A DNA stretch of 64,000 bases from Morinoia aosen (taxonomy: Eukaryota > Arthropoda > Malacostraca > Amphipoda > Talitridae), in the NCBI GenBank assembly GCA_030386875.1, contig CM059558.1, forward strand, positions 4,101,501 through 4,165,500, in the 5' to 3' direction. The position numbers were made by a program, and so were the translations under genes. The notes beneath the pieces are model-generated. The model did no database searches, had not been told where the DNA came from, and was given only the letters and a program-made list of their open reading frames with translations. The stretch's first letter is position 1. Every line of letters starts with the position of its first letter. Shown here piece by piece: positions 24,471-36,026 of this stretch.

Positions 24471-24800
24471 TGAAATAGCCGTCTAGGTGTGGTTCATAAT
24501 CTATACATAACATGATCAGAATGTGGTTGGTTCACTATTCAAACAGTTTGGTGATGCAAGACAAATATAACAAGACTGAAGTAGAAACCTACCATTATAG
24601 TGAATTCTTAATTCGAATTTACAGAAATCTACCATATATATAGCTCAATAGTCACTTGTAACTTTAGCTAGAAAAAATCTAGCGCGCTTAAAAAACTGTC
24701 TAGGTTGTATAGCTAGGCTCCAAATTTAACATTAGCCTTTAGCTGAAACATCTATATCTAGATACTAAATATCTAGAGTTTCTCCTTTAATACAGTCACT

Positions 24801-25204
24801 TCTCCGTAATTCGAAACAGTTGACGCTCATACTAATAAACCAAGTATAATGTTGTAAAGTTGAATAGTAAGCGTCAAACATTATTTATTTAATAAAATTC
24901 AAATGTCACAAGGAATGAGTTCATTCATTATTTGTTTTCAATGCTATTTATTTATTTCAAATTGAGCAAATTTCATTTCAATGTGCATGTGGTGTTTTGG
25001 CAAACCACGGTAACTGATTCATTCTCTGGCAGAGTCATTCGACCACGCGAGAAATGTTCCGTAAGACAACATGCCGCCTCTCATAGTTGATGCTATTTGC
25101 TTTATTCTCACTTTTTCTGTTTTTTTTTTTTTGGTTTAAATCAGTTTTCTTACGTTTTTTTACATGTACGTTGAAATTTTGGTGCTTGTGAATGTACAGA
25201 GTTA
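24801..25204. other. intergenic, no gene seen
   Basis: AT-rich DNA between the hAT relic and the next minisatellite element, with no recognisable frame or repeat apart from a T-tract near 25120. Confidence 0.4.
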
Positions 25205-25740
25205 CATCCCTGTTCCTTCACCAGCACGATTACAACACCGGTCCCATAACACCAGCACCATAACACCAGCACCATAACACCAGCACCATAACATCGGCAT
25301 CATAACACCAGCACCATAACACCAGCACCATAACACCAGCACCATAACACCAGCACCATAACATCGGCATCATAACACCAGCACCATAACACCAGCACCA
25401 TAACACCAGCACCATAACATCGGCATCATAACACCAGCACCATAACACCAGCACCATAACATCGGCATCATAACACCAGCGCCATAACACCAGCACCATA
25501 ACACCAGCACCATAACACCAGCACCATAACATCGGCATCATAACACCAGCACCATAACACCAGCACCATAACACCAGCACCATAACAACAAATACCACAA
25601 CGTAACAATAATAACAAAACGGTAATGTATTGATATTCACATTTATGTAAATGTAAGAAGCGATATTGTGTCAACGGTGGAAGTCAGCATGTTGTTGTTC
25701 AGTAGAATTGAAAAGTTAAGTGGAAATTCATTCCATTCGA
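25205..25740 (-). mobile_element. modular minisatellite element, copy 0 (A array + left flank only)
   Basis: Inverted relative to copy 1. 25590-25710 is the reverse complement of 20380-20489 (shared words include TTTACATAAATGTAAAT, AACAACATGCTGACT and AATATCAATACATTACC). Next to it is an array whose minus-strand unit GTGCTGGTGTTATGG resembles the 17-bp unit minus two bases. B, C and the right flank are not present here. Confidence 0.55.
25222..25588 (-). repeat. 15-bp minisatellite (A variant), ~24 copies
   Basis: Plus-strand unit ACCAGCACCATAACA alternates with variant ACATCGGCATCATAA in a higher-order pattern (runs of two to four common units between variants). Because 15 is a multiple of 3, the minus frame shows a regular five-residue repeat (WCYGA type), which is incidental. 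Confidence 0.9.
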
Positions 25741-26318
25741 TGCAACGGACTGATCATGAAAATAAATCAGTTAGCCTCTAATTTAAAATTCAATTTTTCA
25801 CTAATTTTGTGTGAACGTATAAGAATATGCTTATATATTTGCTAGAAAGGTATTCGTTTAGCCTCCCAAAGATTAGAATTTTAGAAAAATTGATAGTAAA
25901 AAACATTGTCAGGTTAATATTTCCACTTTATAAATAAATATACGGCATTTAGACATGGTTGGAGCACTCGCGCGTGTCATCACGACTGAGAAAACTTTCA
26001 AACAACGTTACAAATTTTGCACCCTCGCGGCGCCTAATTCTGTTGACAGTCTGTATGGTCCGTAAGTTTGTCCAGTTGCAACTACATTCTGAATTGCTCA
26101 ATATTTATAAGAATATCTGTAAAGGTTGAGTCACGTAATCATCTGAGATAATTGACCTCCAAGCACACACCTCAGGCCAGTTTCTGTATACACGCCGCCA
26201 TTTTCACTAAGCAGCTTACCGCCTGAATATACAAAATTGCATCGTTTAGCCGTAGGTAATGAGACATTAGCTGATGGTGGTGGGGACATTGCTGTGAACA
26301 CATCTGCAACCCAGTAAC

Positions 26319-28640
26319 TAGTGGCAGACAACACCTGCAGACGTAGTAACTAGTGGAAGACTACACCTGCAGACGCAGTAACTAGCGGCAGACAACACCT
26401 GCAGACGCAGTAACTAGTGGCAGACAACACCTGCAGACGCAGTAACTAGTGGCAGACAACACCTGCAGACGCAGTAACTAGTGGCAGACAACACCTGCAG
26501 ACGCAATAACTAGTGGCAGACAACAACACCTACAGACGCAGTAACTAGTGGCAGACAACAACACCTGCGGACGAAGTAACTAGTGGCAGACAACAACACC
26601 TACAGACGCAGTAACTAGTGGCAGACAACAACACCTACAGACGCAGTAACTAGTGGCAGACAACACCTGCTGAAGCAGTAACTAGTGGCAGACAACACCT
26701 GCAGACGCAGTAACTAGTGGCAGACAACACCTGCAGACGCAGTAGCTAGTGGCAGACTACACCTGCAGACGCAGTAACTAGTGGCAGACAACACCTGCAG
26801 ACGCAGTACCTAGTGGCAGACTACACCTGCAGACGCAGTGACTAGTGGCAGACAACACCTGCAGACGCAGTAACTAGTGGCAGACAACAACACCTGCAGA
26901 CGCAGTAACTAGTGGCAGACAACACCTACAGACGCAGTAACTAGTGGCAGACAACAACACCTGCAGACGCAGTAGCTAGTGGCAGACTACACCTGCAGAT
27001 GCAGTAACTAGTGGCAGACAACACCTGCAGACGCAGTAACTAGTGGCAGACAACAACACCTGCAGACGCAGTAACTGGTGGCAGACAACACCTACAGACG
27101 CAGTAACTAGTGGCAGACAACAACACCTACAGACGCAGTAACTAGAGGCAGACAACACCTGCAGACGCATTAACTAGTGGCAGACAACACCTGCAGACGC
27201 AGTAACTAGTGGCAGACAACAACACCTGCAGACGCAGTAACTAGTGGCAGACAACAACACCTGCAGACGCAGTAACTAGTGGCAGACAACACCTGCAGAC
27301 GCAGTAAATAGTGGCAGACAACACCTGCAGACGCAGTAACTAGTGGCAGACAACACCTGCAGACGCAGCAACTAGTGGCAGACAACACCTGCAGAAGCAG
27401 TAACTAGTGGCAGACAACACCTGCAGACGCTGTAACTAGTGGTAGACAACACCTGCAGACGCAGTAACTAGTGGCAGACAACACCTGCAGACGCAGTAAC
27501 TAGTGGCAGACAACAACACCTTCAGAAGCAGAAACTACTGGCAGACAACAACTACAGACGCAGTAACTAGTGGCAAACAACAACACTTGCAAACGAAGTA
27601 ACTAGTGGCAGACAACAACACCTACAGACGCAGTAACTAGTGGCAGACAACAACACATGCAGACGCAGTAACTAGTGGCAGACAGCAACAACTACAGACA
27701 GAGTCTCTAGTGGCAGACAACAACACCTGCAGACGAAGTAACTAGTGGCAGACAAAAAAACCTACAGACGCAGTAACTAGTGGCGGACAACACCTGTAGA
27801 CGCTGTAACTAGTGGCGGACAACAACACCTGCAGACGCAGTAACTAGTGGCGGACAACAACACCTGCAGATGCAGAAACTAGTGGCAGACAACAACACCT
27901 GCAGATGCAGTAACTAGTGGCAGACAGTAACAACTGCAGACGCAGTAACTAGTGGCAGACAACAACACCTGCAGACGCAGTAGCTAGTGGCAGACTACAC
28001 CTGCAGATGCAGTCACTAGTGGCAGACAACACCTGCAGACGCAGTAACTAGTGGCAGACAACACCTGCAGACGCAATAAATAGTGGCAGACAACACCTAC
28101 AGACGAAGTAACCAGTGCTAGACAACACCTGCAGACGCAGTAACTAGTGGCAGACAACAAAACTTGCAGACGCAGGAACTAGTGGCAGACAACAACACCT
28201 GCAAACGAAGTAACTAGTCGCAGACAACAACACCTACAGACACAGTACCTAGCGGCAGACAACAACACCTGCAGACGCAGTAACTAGTGGCAGACAACAA
28301 CACCTGCAGACGCAGTAACTAGTGGCAGACAACTACACCTGCAGACGCAGTAACTAGTGGCAGACAGCAACAACTACAGACGCAGTAACTAGTGGCAGAC
28401 AACAACACCTGTAGACGAAGTAACTAGTGGCAGACAACAACACCTACAGACGCAGTAACTAGTGGCAGACAACAACACCTGCAGACGCAGTAACTAGTTG
28501 CAGACAACACCTACAGGCCCAGTAACCAGTGGCAGACAACACCTGCAGACGCAACAACTAGTGGCAGACAACACCTGCAGACGCAGTAATTAGTGACAGA
28601 CAACAACACCTGCAGACGCAGTAACTAGTGGCAGACAGCA
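26319..28640 (+). repeat. 32/35-bp minisatellite C, left block, ~70 copies
   Basis: The unit contains CTGCAGACGCAGTAACTAGT then GGCAGACAAC. A CAA insertion (GACAACAAC) makes the 35-bp version and its absence the 32-bp version; the two forms come in runs. Each unit carries CTGCAG and ACTAGT palindromes. Open minus frames rich in Cys/Val/Leu are by-products of the repeat. Confidence 0.95.
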
Positions 28641-28744
28641 ACAAAAAAGAAAGAAAGAAAAAGAAAAAATGTTTATTTCCAAGTTGTCACATGAGATAAC
28701 CGCCAACATATTGGCTTTTAAAAGTTTCTAAAATATAGGGCATC

Positions 28745-28975
28745 CTTAAACAAATGTTCCATACGAGGAGTACTAATTGACAAACCATCCGAGGTGTACA
28801 AGTAGATAAGCCATACGAGGCATAATAATAGACAAACTGTACGAGGTGTACTAATAGACAAGCTATCAGAGGTGTACAAAATAGATAGACCATACGAGGC
28901 ATATTAATAGACAAAATATACGAGGCGTACTAATAGACAAACCACACGTGGCTTGCCAATAGTCTATCTCTGTCA
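28745..28975 (+). repeat. ~26-bp degenerate tandem repeat
   Basis: About eight units of the type GACAAACCATACGAGG then YGTACTAATA, considerably diverged, inside the LINE 3' region. Confidence 0.75.
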
Positions 28976-29062
28976 AGGGTAGTTGAATGAGAAATGAAAA
29001 ATATGCCCTAAAAATATGTAAAGCCCTATCACTACCAAAAACATATTTCATATCTTCTCGAT

Positions 29063-29812
29063 ATTCACCACATCATGCGGACATGGGTACATGGGATAAA
29101 ATAGAGATACAGTGTAAGCCGGTTACCACTCATGATTGACAAATATCTACAAAATATTGGTACAAATGGGTAAACAAACATATATTCAATACCAAAATTC
29201 ATAACTTGTACAACATACGGACAGAAAGATAATTTTACTACGATTCATATGCTCAAATTGCACTTTATTTCATTAATTATATATGACATTAATCCGATTC
29301 ACACAAACGCCCTCTGGGGAAGTGATAGATCTATTTTTGAATCATTTCGCTGTTGCAATAAAATTTATTAACCGAATGGTTTTTGCGTAAAGAAATGAAA
29401 TAGAAACATGTATATCTATTTATGTAGATACATATATATACCTACACACGTACACGCACATATTAATATATATACCTATTGAAAATAAAATATTAGAAAA
29501 AAATACATATATAAGCTAAAAGATAGAAGCAACCTACCATCTACTACACAGAAAATGACAGCTGAGCTCACTGTAATCCAAAGAAATTTTTCGCAAAAAA
29601 AAAAAAGAGAAGACTTCGAAAAACATAAAAATGAGCTGGTTTTTAATTTCTTCACAGAAATTTTTAAGAAAAATCAGGTTATAGTCAAGAAGCAACACAA
29701 CTCTTCAGCATTATACGGACATGTGTACATGGGATAAAATGGAGTAACATTGTGGCCGGATATCACATCTGAGTGGAGAATATTCACAAAATTGGCACAT
29801 ATAGGAAGATTA
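29063..29812 (+). repeat. pair of ~110-bp direct repeats (29063-29172, 29704-29812)
   Basis: Both copies share GGACATGNGTACATGGGATA then AAATNGAG and a downstream CACAAAAT/TACAAAAT-TGG block. This suggests the 3' region of the LINE contains its own duplication or a further small insertion. Confidence 0.55.
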
Positions 29813-30378
29813 GGCCTTGATCCGAAATGATAATTTTAATTACAGAAATTTATAGTTTTTTCCTATTTGAAAGTTCAGTGCTAGTGTGCGCTGAACGCAC
29901 GGAAAAAAATAAAAAGACTAAATGCAATGCTTAAGTTACCCCTTTCCCCCCAGCTCAGCCAAAAATCGGTTGAAAACATCTTCGAGAATGATTTTGAAAT
30001 AGCGAGACAACGTTAGCCAAAAATTTAATTCATTATAAACTTTGCACAACCCTCACATCTATAAACCTGTTTATTGGTGTACACACAAAATGTATTTCAT
30101 GGCATATTTGTCATACGGACGTTAAATATTAGTACAGAAAAGAGAAAGAAATAACAAAATAAAGATGAGGAAATACTCCTAATTATGGAAAGAACGTTCG
30201 TTCTGCTGCACTGAACTGACGGCTGTGGTGCTCATTGTTGTCGACAGAAATAAGTAAGATGAATATACGAATCGCTTATCAAACGTAAAATGAAATAGTT
30301 TCTAAATTTCTAACAGAAATTTCAGGAAAAATTAAAATTTCTGATAGATGGGAAGTTCACACCGAGATGCTGCAGGCC

Positions 30379-31035
30379 CTATGACAGAGATGCAAAATGA
30401 CGTGACACATTTACTCTAAATTCTTTTCCAGTTTTAGAGTTTTTGATATGCTGGGGAAGCTTGTTCCACAAAAAAGCTCCAGAAACTGAGAGAGCTTCTT
30501 GTCCCACGTTAGATGAACGGTAACTGACTGAAACATCGTTCCTCCGGTTTGGTCTTTCGTTTGGGATATTAGATGGAAAAAATTTTACCACCTCTGCATT
30601 ACTTTGGGGGAGGTACAGAGAGGAGAATACTCGTCGAGCTTTCAGCATCATGAATCTGTTTGGTATTGGGATCCAGTCGAGTTTTCTTAAAAGAGGGGTG
30701 ACATGATCGTATTTATTGAAATTTCCTTTGCATACCACTTTGGCGACGAAGTTTACACATTTTTGCAACTCTTCCTGACGACATTTAGGTAAGTCTCCCC
30801 ACACAAGACTGCAGTAGTTTAGACGCGATAAAACTAAAGACTGAATCACTAATAATCTAGATTTTTCGTCAAGTGTGTTCTTTATACGATGAAAGAACAT
30901 TAAGGTTCCGTTAATTTTGTTGCACATTGTTTCGACGTGTGAATTGAAAGTCATATTTTTGTCAAACCGAACACCCAGATTTTTAACCTTATCGACTGGT
31001 TTAATTGTATCGTCTCCAAATGTTAGCTTGAATGG
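30379..31035 (-). pseudogene. LINE RT C-terminal domain (thumb and beyond)
   Basis: The frame includes VKNLGVRFDKNMTFNSHV, LSRLNYCSLVWGDLPK and a conserved C-terminal LSVSGAFLWNKLPQHIKNS, the order typical of CR1/L2-type LINE C-termini. It ends with FRVNVSRHFASLS and a stop at 30379. The N-terminus (catalytic palm) is lost by 5' truncation. The open frame continues artificially into the repeat array up to 31113, making a fortuitous fusion that should not be annotated as a gene. Confidence 0.8.
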
Positions 31036-32010
31036 TGGTACAACTACAGACGCAGTAACTAGTGGCAGACAACAACACCTGCAGACGAAGTAACTAGTGG
31101 CAGACAACAACACCTACAGACGTAGTAACTAGTGGCAGACAACAACACCTGCAGACGCAATAACTAGTGGCAGACAACACCTGCAGACGCAGTAATTAGT
31201 GGCAGACAACAACACCTGCGGAAGCAGTAACTAGTGGCAGACAGCAACACCTACAGACGCAGTAACTAGTGGCAGAGAACAACACCTGCGGACGAAGTAT
31301 CTAGTGGCAGACAACAACATCTACAGACGCAGTAACTAGTGGCAGACAACAACACCTGCAGACGCAGTAACTAGTGGCAGACAACAACACCTACAGACGC
31401 AGTAACTAGTGACAGGTAACAACACCTACTGACGCAGTAAATAGTGGCAGACAACAACACCTACAGACGCAGTAACTAGTGGCAGACAACACCTGCAGAT
31501 GCAGTAACTAGTGGCAGGCAACAACACCTACAGACGCAGTAACAAGTGGCAGGCAACAACACCTACACACGCAGTAACTAGTGGCAGACAACAACACCTA
31601 CAGACGCAGTAACTAGTGGCAGACAACACCTGCAGACGCAGTAACTAGTGGCAGACAACAACACCTGCAGACGCAGTAACTAGTGGCAGACAACAACACC
31701 TACAGACGCAGTAACTAGTGGCAGACAACACCTGCAGACGCAGTAACTAGTGGCAGACAACAACACCTGCAGACGCAGTAACTAGTGGCAGACAACAACA
31801 CCTACACACGCAGTAACTAGTGGCAGACAACAACACCTACAGACGCAGTAACTAGTGGCAGACAACAACACCTACTGACGCAGTAACTAGTGGCAGATAA
31901 CAACACCTACAGACGCAGTAACTAGTGGCAGACAACACCTGCAGATGCAGTAACTAGTGGCAGACAACAACACCTGCAGACGCAGTAACTAGTGGCAGAC
32001 AACAACACCA
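31036..32010 (+). repeat. 32/35-bp minisatellite C, right block, ~28 copies
   Basis: A continuation of the array at 26319-28640 beyond the LINE insertion, mostly the 35-bp form with CAGACAACAACACCTACAGA junctions. It ends at ACCACAGGACACACC near 32010. Confidence 0.95.
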
Positions 32011-32500
32011 CAGGACACACCAACACACACGCTGCACTTCCCCCTCGCTGTAGCGCGAGTCAACTCGTATTGGGGCAGCCGACATCGGCTCACATAATTT
32101 ATACGTTCAGGCAAACGCGCGTTGCGCTCTGCCTCACAGACTGAATCAAAATTTCACTCTCTAAAGTTGACGTTATTGAATTTGAAAAAATCTTTTATGC
32201 CTAATTCGACGACCCAAACAATGATGGTTTGAATGAATTGAATCGAAAGCTATTGTTTGGAATTAATTCTCTATTCATGGAGTTTTAGTTATGTGACATC
32301 AAAATTAAGCACACAAGCTGAGCGAGTGGTCAGCGTTTTCGAAGGATAACTATGGAAATTTGATTTGTGCATTGAAATAATGTCGTGTAACTTTGGTACT
32401 CTTTTCATTGCTCGCCATTTCGCTATATCATGATTAGAGTTATTATCATTGTACTTTTGGTGTCATTGTAATACATGAACACATGTTCAGGACATCCGCT

Positions 32501-32870
32501 ACGCCAATTTTCCTGTTGTAGGGTTTGGGGGTTCCCGGTGTCATCACGGATGTTATTTCCTGAGGTCCTAGCTAGTGTCTCACAGACAGGTTCGGTTCTA
32601 GGGATCGTCTAAGTATCTTTAGCGTGAGAAGGGGGAGGTAGAGTGACACTCAGATCGCGGTGATACTTTATTGGAGTGATGTGCTGAGATATAAGGAATA
32701 CAATGAACGGCTCACGTCGCAAACCCGGCGGTGGCTGCTCTCGACTGACTCTGAATGCCTCACGGCCTGATATTACAGCGCATTATATAGGCAGCAGGAT
32801 CTTAGGTGGGCTTTCCCATATTGATAACAACACGAATAACAACACAAGAAATCCCGACCCGACACCGTCT
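32501..32870. other. unclassified ~350-bp insert within element copy 2
   Basis: It separates the one-unit B remnant from the GGATCACCAACCTCC marker that in copy 1 lies directly before array B. There is no coding potential. It starts near TGTCATCACGG and contains a TATATAGG-like stretch, so it could be a solo LTR, but no target duplication was established. Confidence 0.35.
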
Positions 32871-32890
32871 TAGGATCACCAACCTCCTGT

Positions 32891-33349
32891 TTAGATGCAC
32901 CGGTCTCAGGACGACCTAAAACGCGATGCAAAATATTATGTTGTTGGCTAGGGCAACTATAAGGGAGGAATTACATGGCCATTTGGCGTACGTTGCTATG
33001 ATGATAGTGATTGTTAAATCGTTACGTAAAAGATGATATTAAACAACAGCTAGATGAAAAAAAGCAACACATTATAATAGAAATACGAAAGTGAAAATAG
33101 TAACAAGAACAACAACAACAACAAAACAGTCAAGACATCAACATTCCCCATAACGGAACATAAGTCAACACGAAAGCTTCCTCCCATTCACTAACAACAC
33201 GAATAAACACACAGCCAACTCACTCACTCTGAAAAATAGTACAGTTGCTCTCGTAGGTTTTTCGAAGTTAAATGACCATATTTTGTTGAAAGTGACAATA
33301 ATAAAAATATAATAGGGCCTACCAATTGTTCAGTTTGAAATGTGTTTTA
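32891..33349. other. intergenic, no gene seen
   Basis: A short AT-rich interval with an ACAACAACA tract near 33110. No recognisable feature. Confidence 0.35.
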
Positions 33350-33600
33350 CTAAATTTTTTACTAATTACTGCGTCTGCAGGCGTTGTGTTCACGGAAACT
33401 GTTCATAAGTTATCAAGTAACATTCATCCCCACCATCCGCCATCATTTGTCTCATCACTCACGGCCAAACAATGCAACATTCAACATTCAGGCAGTAAGC
33501 TGCCCAGCAAAATTGCGGCAGCTCGCAGAAATTGAGGACAGGTTTGTGTTCAGGAAGTCGGTTACTTACATGACGGACTAACTCAAGCGAACAGCTTTCT
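33350..33600 (+). mobile_element. modular minisatellite element, copy 3 (right flank only)
   Basis: It begins with a single partial C unit (ACTAATTACTGCGTCTGCAG), then the right-flank block shared with copies 1 and 2: GTGTTCACGG, TTTGTCTCATCACTCACGGC and TTCAGGCAGTAAGCTGCC. A and B are absent. Confidence 0.5.
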
Positions 33601-34009
33601 TTCATTGCGTCTAGTACTTCGTTGGAGGTAGCGTGCACGTTATGGTATCAACCCTACGCCATCTCTACGGTAGAACTACAGCGATATGAGCCGAATAGGC
33701 TACAAATATATATTAATTTAACCTTATAACAAAATATACGTCGCTTAGAGCGAATTGGCATCGCCCCACCTAAATTTTAGGAATATGAACTTGACGACTT
33801 CACATATGTAAGGTTATTGCCAAACATTGATATGATTGAAAATTCAATCTTATGAAAGTTTCAGCAAGTTTATTTTTTATCACCGTTTTTATTGTATTTC
33901 TAATATCATCTCATAAAATTTAAAATATTTTAACTGTTCTCAAATGGATGACTAAGTTATTTTAATATAGAGCTATCAAGTCCATGTGAAGTAGTATTTC
34001 ACTTCAGTG

Positions 34010-35110
34010 TTGAATTCAACTGAACATCAACGCGCTAACCACCATCGTTGATGCTGTTTGCGTTACTATCGTTCTTTAAATTATCATATATGTAGGAATC
34101 AATACATTACCGTTTTCTTCTTATTCTTATTTTATATGTTAAGACATCAGTTGTTACGGTGCTGGTGTAGGTACTGTACTGGTGTAGGTACGGTGCTGGT
34201 GTAGGTACGGTGCTGGTGTAGGTACGGTGCTGGTGTAGGTACGGTGCTGGTGTAGGTACGGTGCTGGTGTAGGTACGGTGCTGGTGTAGGTACGGTGCTG
34301 GTGTAGGTACGGTGCTGGTGTAGGTACTGTACTGGTGTAGGTACGGTGCTGGTGTAGGTACGGTGCTGGTGTAGGTACGGTGCTGGTGTAGGTACGGTGC
34401 TGGTGTAGGTACGGTGCTGGTGTAGGTACTGTACTGGTGTAGGTACGGTGCTGGTGTAGGTACTGTACTGGTGTAGGTACGGTGCTGGTGTAGGTACGGT
34501 GCTGGTGTATGTGCGGTGCTGGTGTAGGTACGGTGCTGGTGTAGGTGCGGTGCTGGTGTAGGTACGGTGCTGGTGTAGGTACGGTGCTGGTGTAGGTACT
34601 GTACTGGTGTAGGTACGGTGCTGGTGTAGGTACGGTGCTGGTGTAGGTACGGTGCTGGTGTAGGTACGGTGCTGGTGTAGGTACGGTGCTGGTGTAGGTA
34701 CGGTGCTGGTGTAGGTACGGTGCTGGTGTAGGTACGGTGCTGGTGTAGGTGCGGTGCTGGTGTAGGTGCGGTGCTGGTGTAGGTACGGTGCTGGTATAGG
34801 TACGGTGCTGGTGTAGGTACGTTGCTGGTGTAGGTACGTTGCTGGTGTAGGTACGGTGCTGGTGTAGGTACGGTGCTGGTGTAGGTACGGTGCTGGTGTA
34901 GGTACGGTGCTGGTTTAGGTACGGAGCTCATACATTTTCATACAACAGCTACATTCACTGTAGGCATTCATGTTACATGTATGATACGGATGGGATTTTA
35001 GTTTCCTCTGATCGTTTGAAGTATTATCGAAGTGACCAACTGTCACTGAGGCTGCCCTGCTGGCTGCACCTGAACGGGAGTTGGTGATCCTAAACCGGGA
35101 AATTTGGCAC
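34010..35110 (+). mobile_element. modular minisatellite element, copy 4 (left flank, A array, B stub)
   Basis: The left flank 34010-34150 parallels 20370-20489 (AACTGAACATCAACGCGCTA, GTTGATGCTGT, AATCAATACATTACCGTTTT). Array A follows (34155-34925), and at 35090 GTTGGTGATCCTAAACC marks the position where array B begins in copy 1, here with essentially no B units. Confidence 0.5.
34155..34925 (+). repeat. 17-bp minisatellite A, ~45 copies, with variants
   Basis: Same GGTGCTGGTGTAGGTAC unit as 20490-21113, but with recurring variants (TACTGTACTGGTG, GTGCGGTGCTGG, TACGTTGCTGG). The TGTACTGG variant recurs at intervals of several units, implying block duplication within the array. Confidence 0.95.
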
Positions 35111-35763
35111 AGACTGAGCTGGGAATTACGATCTTTGAGAGAACTTAAGTGATAAGTATTTGCATCAAACGGACTTCAGTGCTAAGTGCTATGTTCATGT
35201 AAATGTCCATAAAGACATTTTAAATTCATTTTTGTGTACATAAAAGAGTTTCATGAATTTATATTATATTTATATCATGAATACAGGTTTAAATCGTCAG
35301 TGTCGAATTTATTTCGATTTTTAATTTGTGTTGCAATGAGACAATAATAAATATTAGGCTGAATAATATCAAGCGCGAAAATACCTTCCTAAACACTAAC
35401 GGCAATGAATTGAGAAACGAATATCTCTTTTTACGTGCACATGATTTTGTCCTAGTGAGTCATGAAATATTAAAACCTAAAAGAAAACGACATTTTTTTA
35501 ATGATTTTTCATGACTTACACAATTTAAATTAATTATGGAATATATAAAGAATTATCATCTATTTTTAGGACCAAAACAGTCAATCACACTACATTAGTT
35601 CACCAATATCACGTGTAGATAACAGGTTGTACAATTCATGACCTAAATTGAACACACAAATCACGCTTCGAATATAGAAACCTACATATGAAGCCTATGC
35701 TCGTAAAAGTTCAAATTATTTTCAATAGCTGAAGTCGACATTTCATCCTTGTATAGGAAGTAG
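35111..35763. other. intergenic, no gene seen
   Basis: AT-rich, with no recognised frame beyond 62 residues (35326-35514) and no repeat detected. Confidence 0.4.
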
Positions 35764-36026
35764 GAACTTGAACTTGAACTTGAACTTGAAATTGAGAACC
35801 TACAGCGTCGGGGCCTTTGTAACGGCCTACAATTCCCTCCTCAATACAATATTCACACAAAGGGTTCAGCGCCTGTGTACCGGACTTGTCCAATACTATT
35901 CGGGATCCACCAATCCTTGTCACAACTGCCATTTGATGGCATCACTGGGATAACCAGTACGTCAAGACACCATCCCCAGGCATGCTGGGTTATTACAGCC
36001 CACTTTACATGACTGGCTCATACCAG

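Larger units (their letters stand above)
23044..24800 (-). mobile_element. degenerate hAT-type DNA transposon
   Basis: The left boundary has CAGGGCTGCCACTTTTGT, a typical hAT-like terminus, and the interior carries a hAT-like transposase relic on the minus strand. Short words such as ATCTAG recur near both edges. I could not find the matching right inverted repeat or an 8-bp target duplication, so the end at about 24800 is approximate. Confidence 0.55.
28641..31035 (-). mobile_element. 5'-truncated LINE inserted in minisatellite C
   Basis: It interrupts an otherwise continuous array: the unit breaks after GGCAGACAGCAACAA and resumes with ACAACTACAGACGCAG, giving at most a 4-5-bp duplication. 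The minus strand carries the C-terminal third of an RT (31035-30379), then about 1.7 kb, and ends in AATAAA followed by a pyrimidine-rich TTTC microsatellite tail against the array. It is possibly the same broad family as the LINE at 1-4345, whose 3' end is not visible for comparison. Confidence 0.75.
26090..32890 (-). mobile_element. modular minisatellite element, copy 2 (expanded C array)
   Basis: Inverted order: right flank (26100-26318, homologous to 22700-22860 and 33370-33560), large C array (26319-28640 and 31036-32010), spacer (32011-32485, reverse-complement similar to 22300-22640, including a TTTTGATGTCACAT word), a single B unit remnant (GGACATCCGCTAC, 32488-32500), and the GGATCACCAACCTCC marker at about 32875. 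A LINE splits the C array, and roughly 350 bp of unrelated DNA separates the B remnant from the marker. The A array and left flank are missing. Confidence 0.5.

Noticed and set aside
25230..25640. Cys/Val/Trp-rich 136-residue frame
   Set aside because: Produced by the 15-bp minisatellite.
26319..32010. CRISPR-like array
   Set aside because: Repeats are directly tandem with no unique spacers, and the context is eukaryotic.
34107..34931. 274-residue repetitive frame on the minus strand
   Set aside because: Same 17-bp minisatellite effect as at 20490-21113.
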